Notes under the pieces: generated by a model | The model's input: only the letters and a program-made list of their open reading frames with translations | Databases searched by the model: none | What the model was told of the DNA's origin: nothing | Translations under genes and position numbers: made by a program | Source of the DNA: Bosea sp. Tri-49 | Lineage (GTDB): Bacteria > Pseudomonadota > Alphaproteobacteria > Rhizobiales > Beijerinckiaceae | Assembly (NCBI RefSeq): GCF_003952665.1 | Contig: NZ_CP017946.1 | Span: 1,054,001 to 1,118,000, forward strand | Direction: 5' to 3' | Length of the DNA stretch: 64,000 nt | Shown: one piece after another, positions 25,282-32,940 of the stretch | Numbering within the stretch: position 1 is the first letter of the stretch | How the letters are laid out: every line of letters begins with the position of its first letter

Positions 25282-27045
25282 TCAGCGCCTCCTCGTGCCG
25301 AAGACCGAGGAAAACCGCACCGCGCCGTGCTGCGTCTGCGCCGGTACGGCCGGCGGCGGGGCAGGGGGAGCGGGCGGCGGCTGGTAGGCGGGCGGGGCCG
25401 GATGTGAACCGGCCGGCTGATAGGATGGGGGTGGCGCAGGCTGATAGGTCGGAGGCGGCACCGCGGTTGCTGGCCGTGGCGGCTCGTAGCGCGGTACCTG
25501 CGTCGGCGCGGCGCGCCCGTCGCGCGCGCCTTCCATCACCGGTTGCTTGCTGGGCGCGATCCGGCTCGTGCCGGCCGACAGCACCTGCGTCACCGGCCCG
25601 CTGCGCGTATCGGGGCGGCCGATCTGGCCGCGGGCGTCGAGCTGGGTCGCCGGGATCTGCGCGCGCTCGCCGGCACCGCCGCCGATCAGCGAGGAGGCAT
25701 TCTTCGCCTGCGCCGACAGTGGCCAGTTCGCCTTCTCGGCCGCGACCTGCACGCATTCGACCAGCGCCGTGTTCTTGGCGGCGCGCCGATGCGGTTTCAT
25801 GTCGCCATCGCGATAGGCGTTGAGAATCCGGAACTCCATCGGGTCCATGTTCGCGGCCTCGGCGAGGCGGTCCATCTGGACCTCGAGCGCGAAGTCGACC
25901 GCCGTGACGCCGAAGCCGCGCATCGCGGTGGACGGGCAGCGATTGGTGTAGGCGACGTAGATATCGGAGGTGACGTTCGGGATCCAGTACGGTCCCGGCA
26001 CATGCGCCGTGCACTTGATCGCGGCGTAGCTCGACAGGCGGGTATAGGCGCCGGCGTCGAAATAGCTGCGGATATGGCGGGCGACGATCCGCCCGTCGCG
26101 CATCAGCCCGTCCTTGATGTAGATGCGCTCGGCCCCACGCGGGGAGCCGTAGAGCATCTCTTCCTCGCGATCGAGCACGAAGCGCACCGGCCGGCCGGTC
26201 AGCATGGCGCCGAGCACGGCGAGCGGCTCGGTCAGTGAGTCGACCTTGCCGCCGAAGCCGCCTCCCACCGTGCCGCCGATGAAATGCAGCTGGTTCGACT
26301 CGACATTGACGATCTTGGCCGTCGTGCCCAGCGCGAAGAACAGGCCCTGTGCGCAGGAATGCACGACATAGCGGCCGTTCTGCTCGGGCGCGGCGATCGA
26401 GCCATTGGTCTCGGTCGGCGCGTGCTCGATCGGCGACATCTGGTAGCGATGCTCCATCACGATGTCGGCGCCGGAAAAGCCGCGCTCGACATCGCCGAAG
26501 CGCAGCTTCTGATGGTCGAAGCGCTCGTGATATTCGAAGTAGTTACCGGGATAGGTCTCGTTGACCACCGGCGCGCCGGCTTTCAGCGTCTCCTCGACGT
26601 CGAACACCGCCGGCAGCGGGTCGTAGTCGATCCGGACCAGCTTGCAGGCCGCCTGCGCCTGCGCCTCGCTGTCGGCGAGTACAGCCACGATCGGCTCGCC
26701 CTTGTAGCTGACCTTGCTGACCGCCAGCGCCGGCTCGTCGTCCTTGCCGAAATTGATCAGGCTGAGCAGCGTGTTCTTGTTCACGGGCACATCGGCGCCG
26801 CGCAGCACGCGCTTGACGCCGGGCGCGCGCTCGGCGGCCGAGGTATCGATCGCGCGGATGCGGGCATGGTGATGCGGGCTGCGCACGACCTTGAGATGCA
26901 GCATGCCGTCGAAGGCGTGGTCGTCGAAGAAGCGGGTGCGCGCCGTGACATGGCCGGGCATGTCCTGGCGCTGCAAGGCTTTGCCGACGACGTTGAGATT
27001 GTCGTCGCGCTCGTCGGCGAACAGGTCCTTGCGCATCTCGAGCAT
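25282..27045 (-). CDS. Molybdenum hydroxylase large subunit, N-terminal half with Pro/Tyr/Gln-rich C-terminal extension
   Basis: A 587-residue protein. Residues about 15-440 are the N-terminal domains of a xanthine dehydrogenase-type large subunit: VGKALQRQDMPGHVTARTRF, MSPIEHAPTE, GGTVGGGFGGK (molybdopterin contact) and TAMRGFGVTAVDFALE. The last position is where CO dehydrogenase would carry AYXCSFR, so this is not form I CO dehydrogenase. From about residue 455 the chain leaves the family and becomes disordered, ending in a segment with repeated YQP (PTYQP, PSYQP, PAYQP) and many prolines. The start has AAGGA upstream. The C-terminal half follows one base later. Confidence 0.82.
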   Translation of the reverse strand: MLEMRKDLFADERDDNLNVVGKALQRQDMPGHVTARTRFFDDHAFDGMLHLKVVRSPHHHARIRAIDTSAAERAPGVKRVLRGADVPVNKNTLLSLINFGKDDEPALAVSKVSYKGEPIVAVLADSEAQAQAACKLVRIDYDPLPAVFDVEETLKAGAPVVNETYPGNYFEYHERFDHQKLRFGDVERGFSGADIVMEHRYQMSPIEHAPTETNGSIAAPEQNGRYVVHSCAQGLFFALGTTAKIVNVESNQLHFIGGTVGGGFGGKVDSLTEPLAVLGAMLTGRPVRFVLDREEEMLYGSPRGAERIYIKDGLMRDGRIVARHIRSYFDAGAYTRLSSYAAIKCTAHVPGPYWIPNVTSDIYVAYTNRCPSTAMRGFGVTAVDFALEVQMDRLAEAANMDPMEFRILNAYRDGDMKPHRRAAKNTALVECVQVAAEKANWPLSAQAKNASSLIGGGAGERAQIPATQLDARGQIGRPDTRSGPVTQVLSAGTSRIAPSKQPVMEGARDGRAAPTQVPRYEPPRPATAVPPPTYQPAPPPSYQPAGSHPAPPAYQPPPAPPAPPPAVPAQTQHGAVRFSSVFGTRRR

Positions 27046-27059
27046 GGCGGGTTCCTTCT

Positions 27060-27542
27060 TCAGGCCCGGCGCGCGCCGGGCGCGTCCGCTGCGGCGAGAA
27101 TGGCGGCGATGATCGGCTCGTAACCGGTACAGCGGCAGATATTGCCGCTGATGGCCTCGACGACCTCCTCGCGGCTCGGTTGCGGGTTCTTCGCCAGCAG
27201 CGCTCGCGCCGCGGTCAGCATGCCCGGCGTGCAGAAGCCGCATTGAGCGGCGAAGTGGTCCATGAACGCGTCCTGCAGCGGATGCAGGTTCGGGCCATCG
27301 GCCATGCCGGAGGTGGTCTCGATCTGGCGGCCCTCGCAGGCGACCGCGAGCGTCAGGCAGGCGAGCTGCGGCTCGCCGTCGACCAGCACGGTGCAAACGC
27401 CGCAGGTGCCTTGGCCGCAGCCATATTTCGGGCCGAAATCGCCGAGCCCGCGCCGAAGCGTATCGAGCAGATTGCTCGCAGGATCGACGAAAGTGGCGCG
27501 ATCGCTGCCGTTGAGGCGGAACTGGACCGGGAGCTTGGCCAT
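27060..27542 (-). CDS. Molybdenum hydroxylase 2Fe-2S small subunit (CoxS-like)
   Basis: A 160-residue iron-sulfur protein. The plant-ferredoxin-type cluster ligands are in YGCGQGTCGVCTV and the single later Cys (LACLTL), and the second cluster in CGFCTPGM and NICRCTGY, the classical CoxS/XdhA pattern. It passes electrons from the molybdenum centre to FAD. The start at 27542 follows the downstream end of the FAD gene by 11 bp. All cysteines needed for both clusters are present. Confidence 0.9.
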   Translation of the reverse strand: MAKLPVQFRLNGSDRATFVDPASNLLDTLRRGLGDFGPKYGCGQGTCGVCTVLVDGEPQLACLTLAVACEGRQIETTSGMADGPNLHPLQDAFMDHFAAQCGFCTPGMLTAARALLAKNPQPSREEVVEAISGNICRCTGYEPIIAAILAAADAPGARRA

Positions 27543-27553
27543 GGCGCGCCTCC

Positions 27554-28375
27554 TCAGCGCGGCTCGCCGGCGAGCAGCCGGCCGAGATGGACGGGGAGGA
27601 TCTCGCGCCGGTACCACTCGCTGGCGATCGCGTCGGTCGCCGGGCGGCAGCCTTCCAGCGCCGCCTGCTTCGCCGCCTGGATCGCCGCTTGGTCGAGCGG
27701 CTTGCCGTCGAGCGCCCGCTCGACGCCGCGGGCGCGGATCGGGGTCGGCGCCATCGCGCCATAGGCGACGCGCGCCTGCGTGACGCGGCCCCCCGAAAGC
27801 GGCAGATAGGCTGCGATCGAGAGCACTGAGATGCCCTTCGGCTTGACCCGGCTGATCTTGCGGAAATGAAGCTCGGCCGGGTTCTGCGGTCTGGCGAACT
27901 GAACCGCGGTGACCAGGCCCTGGCCGCCGCGCTCGCGCGCGCTCAGGAAATCCTCCAGCGATACCGCCCGGCCCGAGCCATAGCCCGATTGCAGCACGAC
28001 CTGCGCATCGAGGGCGAGCAGCGCCACGGTGAAATCGCCATAGGGCGTCCCGGCAAAAAGATTGCCGCCGATCGTCGCCATCGTCCGGACCGGCGGCCCG
28101 CCGATGCCGCGTGCAGGCGCATGGAGATAGGCAAGGTCGCGATTGGCCAGCAGCATTGCCATGGTCACGCCGGCGCCGAGCTCGACGCGAGCGCCGCCGG
28201 CGCTGATCTGGCGGAAGGCCGGATCGGTGACGCGCACGAGCGTACCCTCGGTCAGCCGGCCTTCGTTGACCTCGCGCATCACCAAGGTGCCGCCGCCGAT
28301 CAGCAGCGCCTGGCGATCGCCGGAGAGGATGCCGGCGGCTTCCGACAGGCTGGCGCAGGTTCGCAGGTCGAGCAT
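27554..28375 (-). CDS. Molybdenum hydroxylase FAD-binding subunit (CoxM-like)
   Basis: A 273-residue FAD-binding PCMH-type protein. The N-terminal LLIGGGTLVMREVNEG and TIGGNLFAGTPYGDFTVAL are FAD-pyrophosphate motifs of the CoxM/XdhB group; the C-terminal CO dehydrogenase flavoprotein domain follows. It accepts electrons from the iron-sulfur subunit. It starts one base after the stop of the second SRPBCC gene. The order FAD, 2Fe-2S, large subunit, MoxR, VWA mirrors cox-type clusters. Confidence 0.88.
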   Translation of the reverse strand: MLDLRTCASLSEAAGILSGDRQALLIGGGTLVMREVNEGRLTEGTLVRVTDPAFRQISAGGARVELGAGVTMAMLLANRDLAYLHAPARGIGGPPVRTMATIGGNLFAGTPYGDFTVALLALDAQVVLQSGYGSGRAVSLEDFLSARERGGQGLVTAVQFARPQNPAELHFRKISRVKPKGISVLSIAAYLPLSGGRVTQARVAYGAMAPTPIRARGVERALDGKPLDQAAIQAAKQAALEGCRPATDAIASEWYRREILPVHLGRLLAGEPR

Positions 28376-28376
28376 G

Positions 28377-28829
28377 TCAGGCCTCCTCGCCGACGATCGC
28401 GGGCAGGCGGCGCACCGCCTCGATGCCGTTGGTGTAGACCTCGTCGCCGACGAGCCTCGCGAGTTCGGCTTCCCGCCCGGGCGGCGTGGTGAAGCGGCTT
28501 TCCCAGTGCCAGAAGCTGCGATTGCCGTCGGTCACCGGCAGCAATCGGACATGGGCGACGTAGTTGAACAGCGGGATCGGCGTATCGAGCAGGCAGTAGC
28601 TGAAGGTCATTTCGAGGTCGGAGAGGGTCAGCAATTGCTCGCGTAATTCGCTGCCGTCGCGCAGCACGAAGCGCCGGATGCAGCCGACCCGGTCGGGCGG
28701 ATAGGCACGCTCGATCTCGCTTCGCGCCACGATCGGGTGCCAGCGGTCATGCCCGTTGAAGTCGCGCAGGACCGACCAGAGCCGGTCCACCGGCGCATCG
28801 ATGATCGTGCTGCGGACCACATGGGGCAT
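28377..28829 (-). CDS. SRPBCC-family protein, CoxG-like (copy 2)
   Basis: A 150-residue START/Bet v1-like (SRPBCC) protein with the family opening IDAPVDRLWSVLRDFNGHDRWHP, in two parts, and the central VGCIRRFVL and TFSYCLLDTPIPL strands. It is a paralogue of the gene just upstream. CoxG proteins of CO dehydrogenase clusters are SRPBCC proteins that link the enzyme to the membrane; small-molecule or quinone binding is the family's general property. No membrane segment is seen, so any membrane contact would be indirect. Confidence 0.78.
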   Translation of the reverse strand: MPHVVRSTIIDAPVDRLWSVLRDFNGHDRWHPIVARSEIERAYPPDRVGCIRRFVLRDGSELREQLLTLSDLEMTFSYCLLDTPIPLFNYVAHVRLLPVTDGNRSFWHWESRFTTPPGREAELARLVGDEVYTNGIEAVRRLPAIVGEEA

Positions 28830-28831
28830 GA

Positions 28832-29269
28832 CTATCCCCCGAAGGCGCGCTTGAGGGCGTCGAAGCCGCCCTGGAAGACGTTGGTGCCGATGCCGGCGAC
28901 GATCTCGGCCTCCTTGTCCGGCGCGCAGTCGAAATCGGCCGACCATTCGATGAAGGTCCGCTCCTGGTCGGTGATCGGCGTCAGCCTGAGCGTCGCGACG
29001 TAATTGGTCAGCGGCATCGGCGAATCCAGGATCGAATAGGTGCAGAACATGTCGTAGTCGGAGAGGCCGAGCAGCTGCTCGCGGAGACGATCGCCGCTGC
29101 GCAGCGAGAAGGCGCGGATGCAGCCGACCTTGTCGGCCGGCTCGCCATTCTCGATCCGGCTCTCGGCGATGCGGGGATGCCAGTTCGGCAGGCCGTTGAA
29201 GTCGCGCACCCTGGCCCAGACCTTGGCGGCCGGGGCGGCGATGACGCTGGAAACGTAGACGCGGGCCAT
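28832..29269 (-). CDS. SRPBCC-family protein, CoxG-like (copy 1)
   Basis: A 145-residue SRPBCC protein with IAAPAAKVWARVRDFNGLPNW and KVGCIRAFSLRSGDRLREQL. It is homologous along its length to the next gene (shared VGCIR, REQLL-LSD, LPxTNYVA-type segments), so the pair arose by tandem duplication. It lies between the flotillin-like gene and the hydroxylase subunits. The cavity could carry a hydrophobic substrate or quinone; this is inferred from fold. Confidence 0.78.
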   Translation of the reverse strand: MARVYVSSVIAAPAAKVWARVRDFNGLPNWHPRIAESRIENGEPADKVGCIRAFSLRSGDRLREQLLGLSDYDMFCTYSILDSPMPLTNYVATLRLTPITDQERTFIEWSADFDCAPDKEAEIVAGIGTNVFQGGFDALKRAFGG

Positions 29270-29280
29270 CGCTCAGCGCC

Positions 29281-32037
29281 TCACGATTTCTTGCCGGAGC
29301 CAGAGCGGCCGCCGCCTTCGGGGGCAGCGTCACCGCCACCGTCCTTCGGCTTGGCCGGCTGCGCTTCCTTGGCGACGCGCTGCATGTCCGAGGCCTCGCG
29401 CATCAGCCCGCCCATCTTGGCGAGATTGCCGCCCTCGATGCCGATCTCCTTCAGAACCTGGTCGATCATCGGCGCCTGGACCCGGTAGCGCAGCGCCGAC
29501 TCCATGACCTCGTCCGTGGGCGAGCGTGCGGCGCCACCGGCACCGCTGGCCGCACCGGCGAGCCCATCGACATGAAGGATGCGGATGCCTTCGATCTTCT
29601 CCATCGGCTTGACGCTCTCGCGCACGATGCCCTCGATCTTGTCGAGCAGGCGACGCCGGAACAGCCCGTAGCGGGCGCCGTCGCTGAGTACGTTCTCGGC
29701 CTCGTAGAGCAGCTTCTGCGCCTCGGCATCGACGGCGCGGCGCACCTTCTCGGCCTCGGATGCGATGCGAGATTCTTCGGCGGCCTTCTCGGCGAGCAGG
29801 ATCTCGACGGTCTTGCGCCGCTGCGCGCTCTCGCTCTCGCGGACGGTCTTGACCTTCTCCTCGGCCTCGACCGCCTTGGCGCGGGCGATCTCGGCACTGA
29901 CCTGCGCTGCCGATTCCTCCAGCGACTTGGCGTAGAGCGCGATCGCCTTGTCCATGGCGGCCGCCTCGACCTCGCGCTCGCGCCCGATCTCGAGCTTGCG
30001 CAGCTCGCGCTGGCGGCCGATGCGGGCCTCGTCGAGTCCGCGATCGGAGGAGATGCGGGCCCGCTCGACCTCCTCGTTCGAGACGATCTGCGCTTCCTGC
30101 AGCGCTTGGTTCCGCGCGATTTCCAGTTGCTCCAGGGCGCGGCGACGCTCGATCCGCACCGCTTCCAGCGCCTGCTCGCGGGCGATGTCGACGGTCTCGA
30201 CCTGCTGGCGCGCGGTGATCTCGGCCTGGCGCAGCGTCCTGTCGGCGTCGGCGCGCTCGACCTTCTTGGCGGCGAGCACGATAGCGCGCTCTTCCTCGGC
30301 GACCTCGACTGCCTTCTTCTGGGCGATCTGCAGCATCTCGCGGGTCTTGCTCGAATTGATCCGCTCTTCGTCGAGACCGAGCTCGGTTGCGATCCGCTGG
30401 CGTTCGACCGCGTCGCGGCGCTTCAGCTCGGCGGTGTCGAGCTCGGCATTGCGCTTGATCTCGAGCCCCTTGGTCGCGAGTTCGGCGGCGATGCGCCCGG
30501 CCGCGACGGCTTTCTCCTGGCCGATGCGGGCGGCTTCGGTCGCTTCGCGGGCAGAGATTTCGGCGGTGTCGATCGCTTCGGTGCGCCCGATCTCAAGCAG
30601 GCTCTTGCGTTGATCGAGGGCGATCCGGTCGGCCGTGATCGTGTCCTCCTGGGCAATCCTTGCCTTCTCGACCGCTTCGCGCGCGCTGATCTCAGCCTCG
30701 TCCAGCGCTCTGTTGCGGGCGATCTGGAGGGCGCGCACGCGCTCTTCCTGGCCGATGCGCGAGGTTTCGACCGCCTCGCGCGCCGCGATGTCTTCCTGGT
30801 CGAGCGTGCGGGTGCGCTCGATCTCGCGGTTGCGGATTTCCTGCTCGCGGGTGATGCGCTCGGCGCTCACTGCGGTCTCCTGCAGGATGCGCGCCTTCTC
30901 GGTCGACTCGCGCGCTTCGATCTCGGCTGCTTCCAGCACCCTGGTGCGCTCGATCTCCTGCTGCCTGATCTCGCGTTCGGAGGCGATGCGGGCGGCGTTG
31001 ATCGTCTGCTCGTTGGCGATGCGCGCCTTCTCGACATGCTCGCGCGCGGCGATCTCGGCCTCCTCGACGGCCTGCGTCCGGGCGATCTCCTGCTGGCGGA
31101 TATCCCGCTCCGAAGCGATGCGCGCCTCGCTGATCCCGCGCTCGTTGGCGATGCGTGATTTCTCGATCTCTTCGCGCGAGGTGATCTGGGCCTGTTCGGC
31201 CTCGGTGTCCCGGATGGCGCGCTCGCGGGCGACCTCGGTGCGCTGCATGGCGCGCTTGATCTCGATCTCGCGCTGCTGCTCGAGACGAGCCGTCTCGCTC
31301 TCGCGCTCGATATCGAGCGCCTGGCGCTCGGCTTCGAGATTGCGGGTGCGGATGCGGATCATCGAGTCCTGCTCGATGTCGTTGCGCAGCTTCCGCTTGT
31401 CCTCGATCTCCTCGATGATCCGCGTCAGACCGGCGGCGTCGAAGCGGTTGGACGGGTTGAAGTATTGCAGGTCGGTCTGGTCGAGGTCGGTGAGCGCGAC
31501 CGATTCCAGCACGAGGCCGTTCTGGTCGAGCGCCTCGGCAGCGGCATCCTTGACGCGCTGGACGTAGGCGCCGCGCTGCTCGTGCATCTCCTCCATCGTC
31601 ATCTCGGAAGCGACGGTCCTGAGAGCGGAGATGAACTTGCCCGACAGGAGGGCATGGAGCTGGTCGGGTTGCAGGGTGCGCCGGCCGAGCGTGGCCGCGG
31701 CGACCGAGACCGATTCCCGCTCCGGCTTCACCCGGACATAGAACTCGGCGTCGATGTCGACGCGCATCCGGTCGCGGGTGATCAGTGCATCGTTGCTCGC
31801 CCGCGTCACCGCGAGCTGCAGCACGTTCATGTTGACCGGCGTGACGTCGTGGATGATCGGCAGTACGAAGGCGCCGCCATTGATCACGACCTTTTCGCCG
31901 AACAGGCCGGTGCGGACGAAGGAGACCTCCTTCGATGACCGGCGGTAGAGCCAGTTCACCAGATAGACGACGATGGCGATGATGATCACCGCCACGATCA
32001 GCCAGAGGATCAGCGATCCGATCAGCTGCCCCGTCAT
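29281..32037 (-). CDS. Flotillin/SPFH-like membrane protein with very long hendecad coiled coil
   Basis: A 918-residue protein, far longer than common flotillins (about 450-700). A single N-terminal transmembrane helix (about residues 8-30) is followed by an SPFH domain (about 40-205; INGGAFVLPIIHDVTPVN) and then about 530 residues of Arg/Glu/Ala/Ile-rich helix. That helix is built of roughly 34 consecutive 11-residue units with Ile or Val at positions 3 and 8 (EEIEKSRIANE, RGISEARIASE, RDIRQQEIART, QAVEEAEIAAR), often grouped by four into 44 residues. The C-terminus is Gly/Ser/Lys-rich. GGGAGG precedes the start. It probably forms a membrane-associated cage or scaffold; its place inside a catabolic operon is unusual. 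Confidence 0.85.
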   Translation of the reverse strand: MTGQLIGSLILWLIVAVIIIAIVVYLVNWLYRRSSKEVSFVRTGLFGEKVVINGGAFVLPIIHDVTPVNMNVLQLAVTRASNDALITRDRMRVDIDAEFYVRVKPERESVSVAAATLGRRTLQPDQLHALLSGKFISALRTVASEMTMEEMHEQRGAYVQRVKDAAAEALDQNGLVLESVALTDLDQTDLQYFNPSNRFDAAGLTRIIEEIEDKRKLRNDIEQDSMIRIRTRNLEAERQALDIERESETARLEQQREIEIKRAMQRTEVARERAIRDTEAEQAQITSREEIEKSRIANERGISEARIASERDIRQQEIARTQAVEEAEIAAREHVEKARIANEQTINAARIASEREIRQQEIERTRVLEAAEIEARESTEKARILQETAVSAERITREQEIRNREIERTRTLDQEDIAAREAVETSRIGQEERVRALQIARNRALDEAEISAREAVEKARIAQEDTITADRIALDQRKSLLEIGRTEAIDTAEISAREATEAARIGQEKAVAAGRIAAELATKGLEIKRNAELDTAELKRRDAVERQRIATELGLDEERINSSKTREMLQIAQKKAVEVAEEERAIVLAAKKVERADADRTLRQAEITARQQVETVDIAREQALEAVRIERRRALEQLEIARNQALQEAQIVSNEEVERARISSDRGLDEARIGRQRELRKLEIGREREVEAAAMDKAIALYAKSLEESAAQVSAEIARAKAVEAEEKVKTVRESESAQRRKTVEILLAEKAAEESRIASEAEKVRRAVDAEAQKLLYEAENVLSDGARYGLFRRRLLDKIEGIVRESVKPMEKIEGIRILHVDGLAGAASGAGGAARSPTDEVMESALRYRVQAPMIDQVLKEIGIEGGNLAKMGGLMREASDMQRVAKEAQPAKPKDGGGDAAPEGGGRSGSGKKS

Positions 32038-32064
32038 GTCATCATCCTCCCGCCCGAATCCGGG

Positions 32065-32940
32065 TCATTTCGTCTTGCCGGGCTTGCGTGCCGGCTTGCT
32101 GGTTTTGGGTGCGCGGCCGATCTGCTTGAAGGCGCGGGTCTGGTCGCGGATCGCGACCTCGACCGGCAGGCGCTCCATCGAGGACGCGCCGTAGAAGCCG
32201 TGACAGTTGACCGTGTTCTGCATGATGAAGTCGGCATCGGCCGGCTCGGCGACCGGCCCGCCATGGACGAGGATGATCGCATCCTTCTTCACCGCGAGCG
32301 CCGCCTTCGCCCAGCGCTCGACCAGCGCCGGGCAGTCCTTCAGCTTCAGCGCCGTTTCGGCGCCGATCGAGCCGCCGGTGGTCAGGCCGAGATGGCAGAC
32401 GATGATGTCAGCGCCGGCTTTCGCCATCGCCCGGGCGTCGTCCTCGCAGAAGACGTAAGGCGTGGTCAGCAGGCCCTTGGCATTGGCGAGGGCGATCATC
32501 TCGACCTCGAGGCCAAAGCCCATGCCGGTCTCTTCGAGATTGGCGCGGAAGGTGCCGTCGATGAGCCCGACGGTCGGGAAGTTCTGCACGCCGGCAAAGC
32601 CGATGCGCTGGATCTCGTCGAGGAAGACGTCCATGCGCCGGAACGGATCGGTACCGCAGACGCCGGCGATCACCGGCGTCGTCTTCACGACCGGCAGCAC
32701 TTCGGCCGCCATCTCCATGACGATGGCGTTGGCGTCGCCATAAGGCATAAGCCCGGAGAGCGAGCCGCGGCCGGCCATGCGGTAGCGGCCGGAATTGTAG
32801 ATCACGATCAGGTCGATGCCGCCGAGCTCCTCGCATTTGGCGGAAAGGCCCGTGCCGGCGCCGCCGCCGACGATCGGCTCGCCCCTAGCGATCATCGCCC
32901 GGAAGCGTTTCAGCAGAGCCTTCTTGTCGAAGCTCGTCAT
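32065..32940 (-). CDS. PEP hydrolase-family TIM-barrel protein (Tm-1 C-terminal-like)
   Basis: A 291-residue protein of the phosphoenolpyruvate hydrolase-like family (PF09370 type), the domain that forms the C-terminal half of tomato Tm-1. Visible signatures are [43 protein letters not shown] and [11 protein letters not shown]. The C-terminal tail is Lys-rich. Its ATG overlaps the stop of the LivF-Tm-1 gene (ATGA), so the two Tm-1-type halves are translationally coupled. The biochemical activity in bacteria is not established. Confidence 0.82.
   Translation of the reverse strand: MTSFDKKALLKRFRAMIARGEPIVGGGAGTGLSAKCEELGGIDLIVIYNSGRYRMAGRGSLSGLMPYGDANAIVMEMAAEVLPVVKTTPVIAGVCGTDPFRRMDVFLDEIQRIGFAGVQNFPTVGLIDGTFRANLEETGMGFGLEVEMIALANAKGLLTTPYVFCEDDARAMAKAGADIIVCHLGLTTGGSIGAETALKLKDCPALVERWAKAALAVKKDAIILVHGGPVAEPADADFIMQNTVNCHGFYGASSMERLPVEVAIRDQTRAFKQIGRAPKTSKPARKPGKTK

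Noticed and set aside
25282..27045. CO dehydrogenase large subunit (coxL)
   Set aside because: The active-site loop reads AMRGFG rather than AYXCSFR, so the cox-like gene order is not enough to call CO dehydrogenase.
29572..31158. Long plus-strand frame opposite the flotillin-like gene
   Set aside because: Its apparent repeats (LDLL-type) only mirror the hendecad repeats of the opposite strand; it has no ribosome site and no recognisable domain.
29900..31400. CRISPR-like or minisatellite repeat array
   Set aside because: The periodicity is at the protein level (11 residues); the DNA units diverge and there are no spacers.
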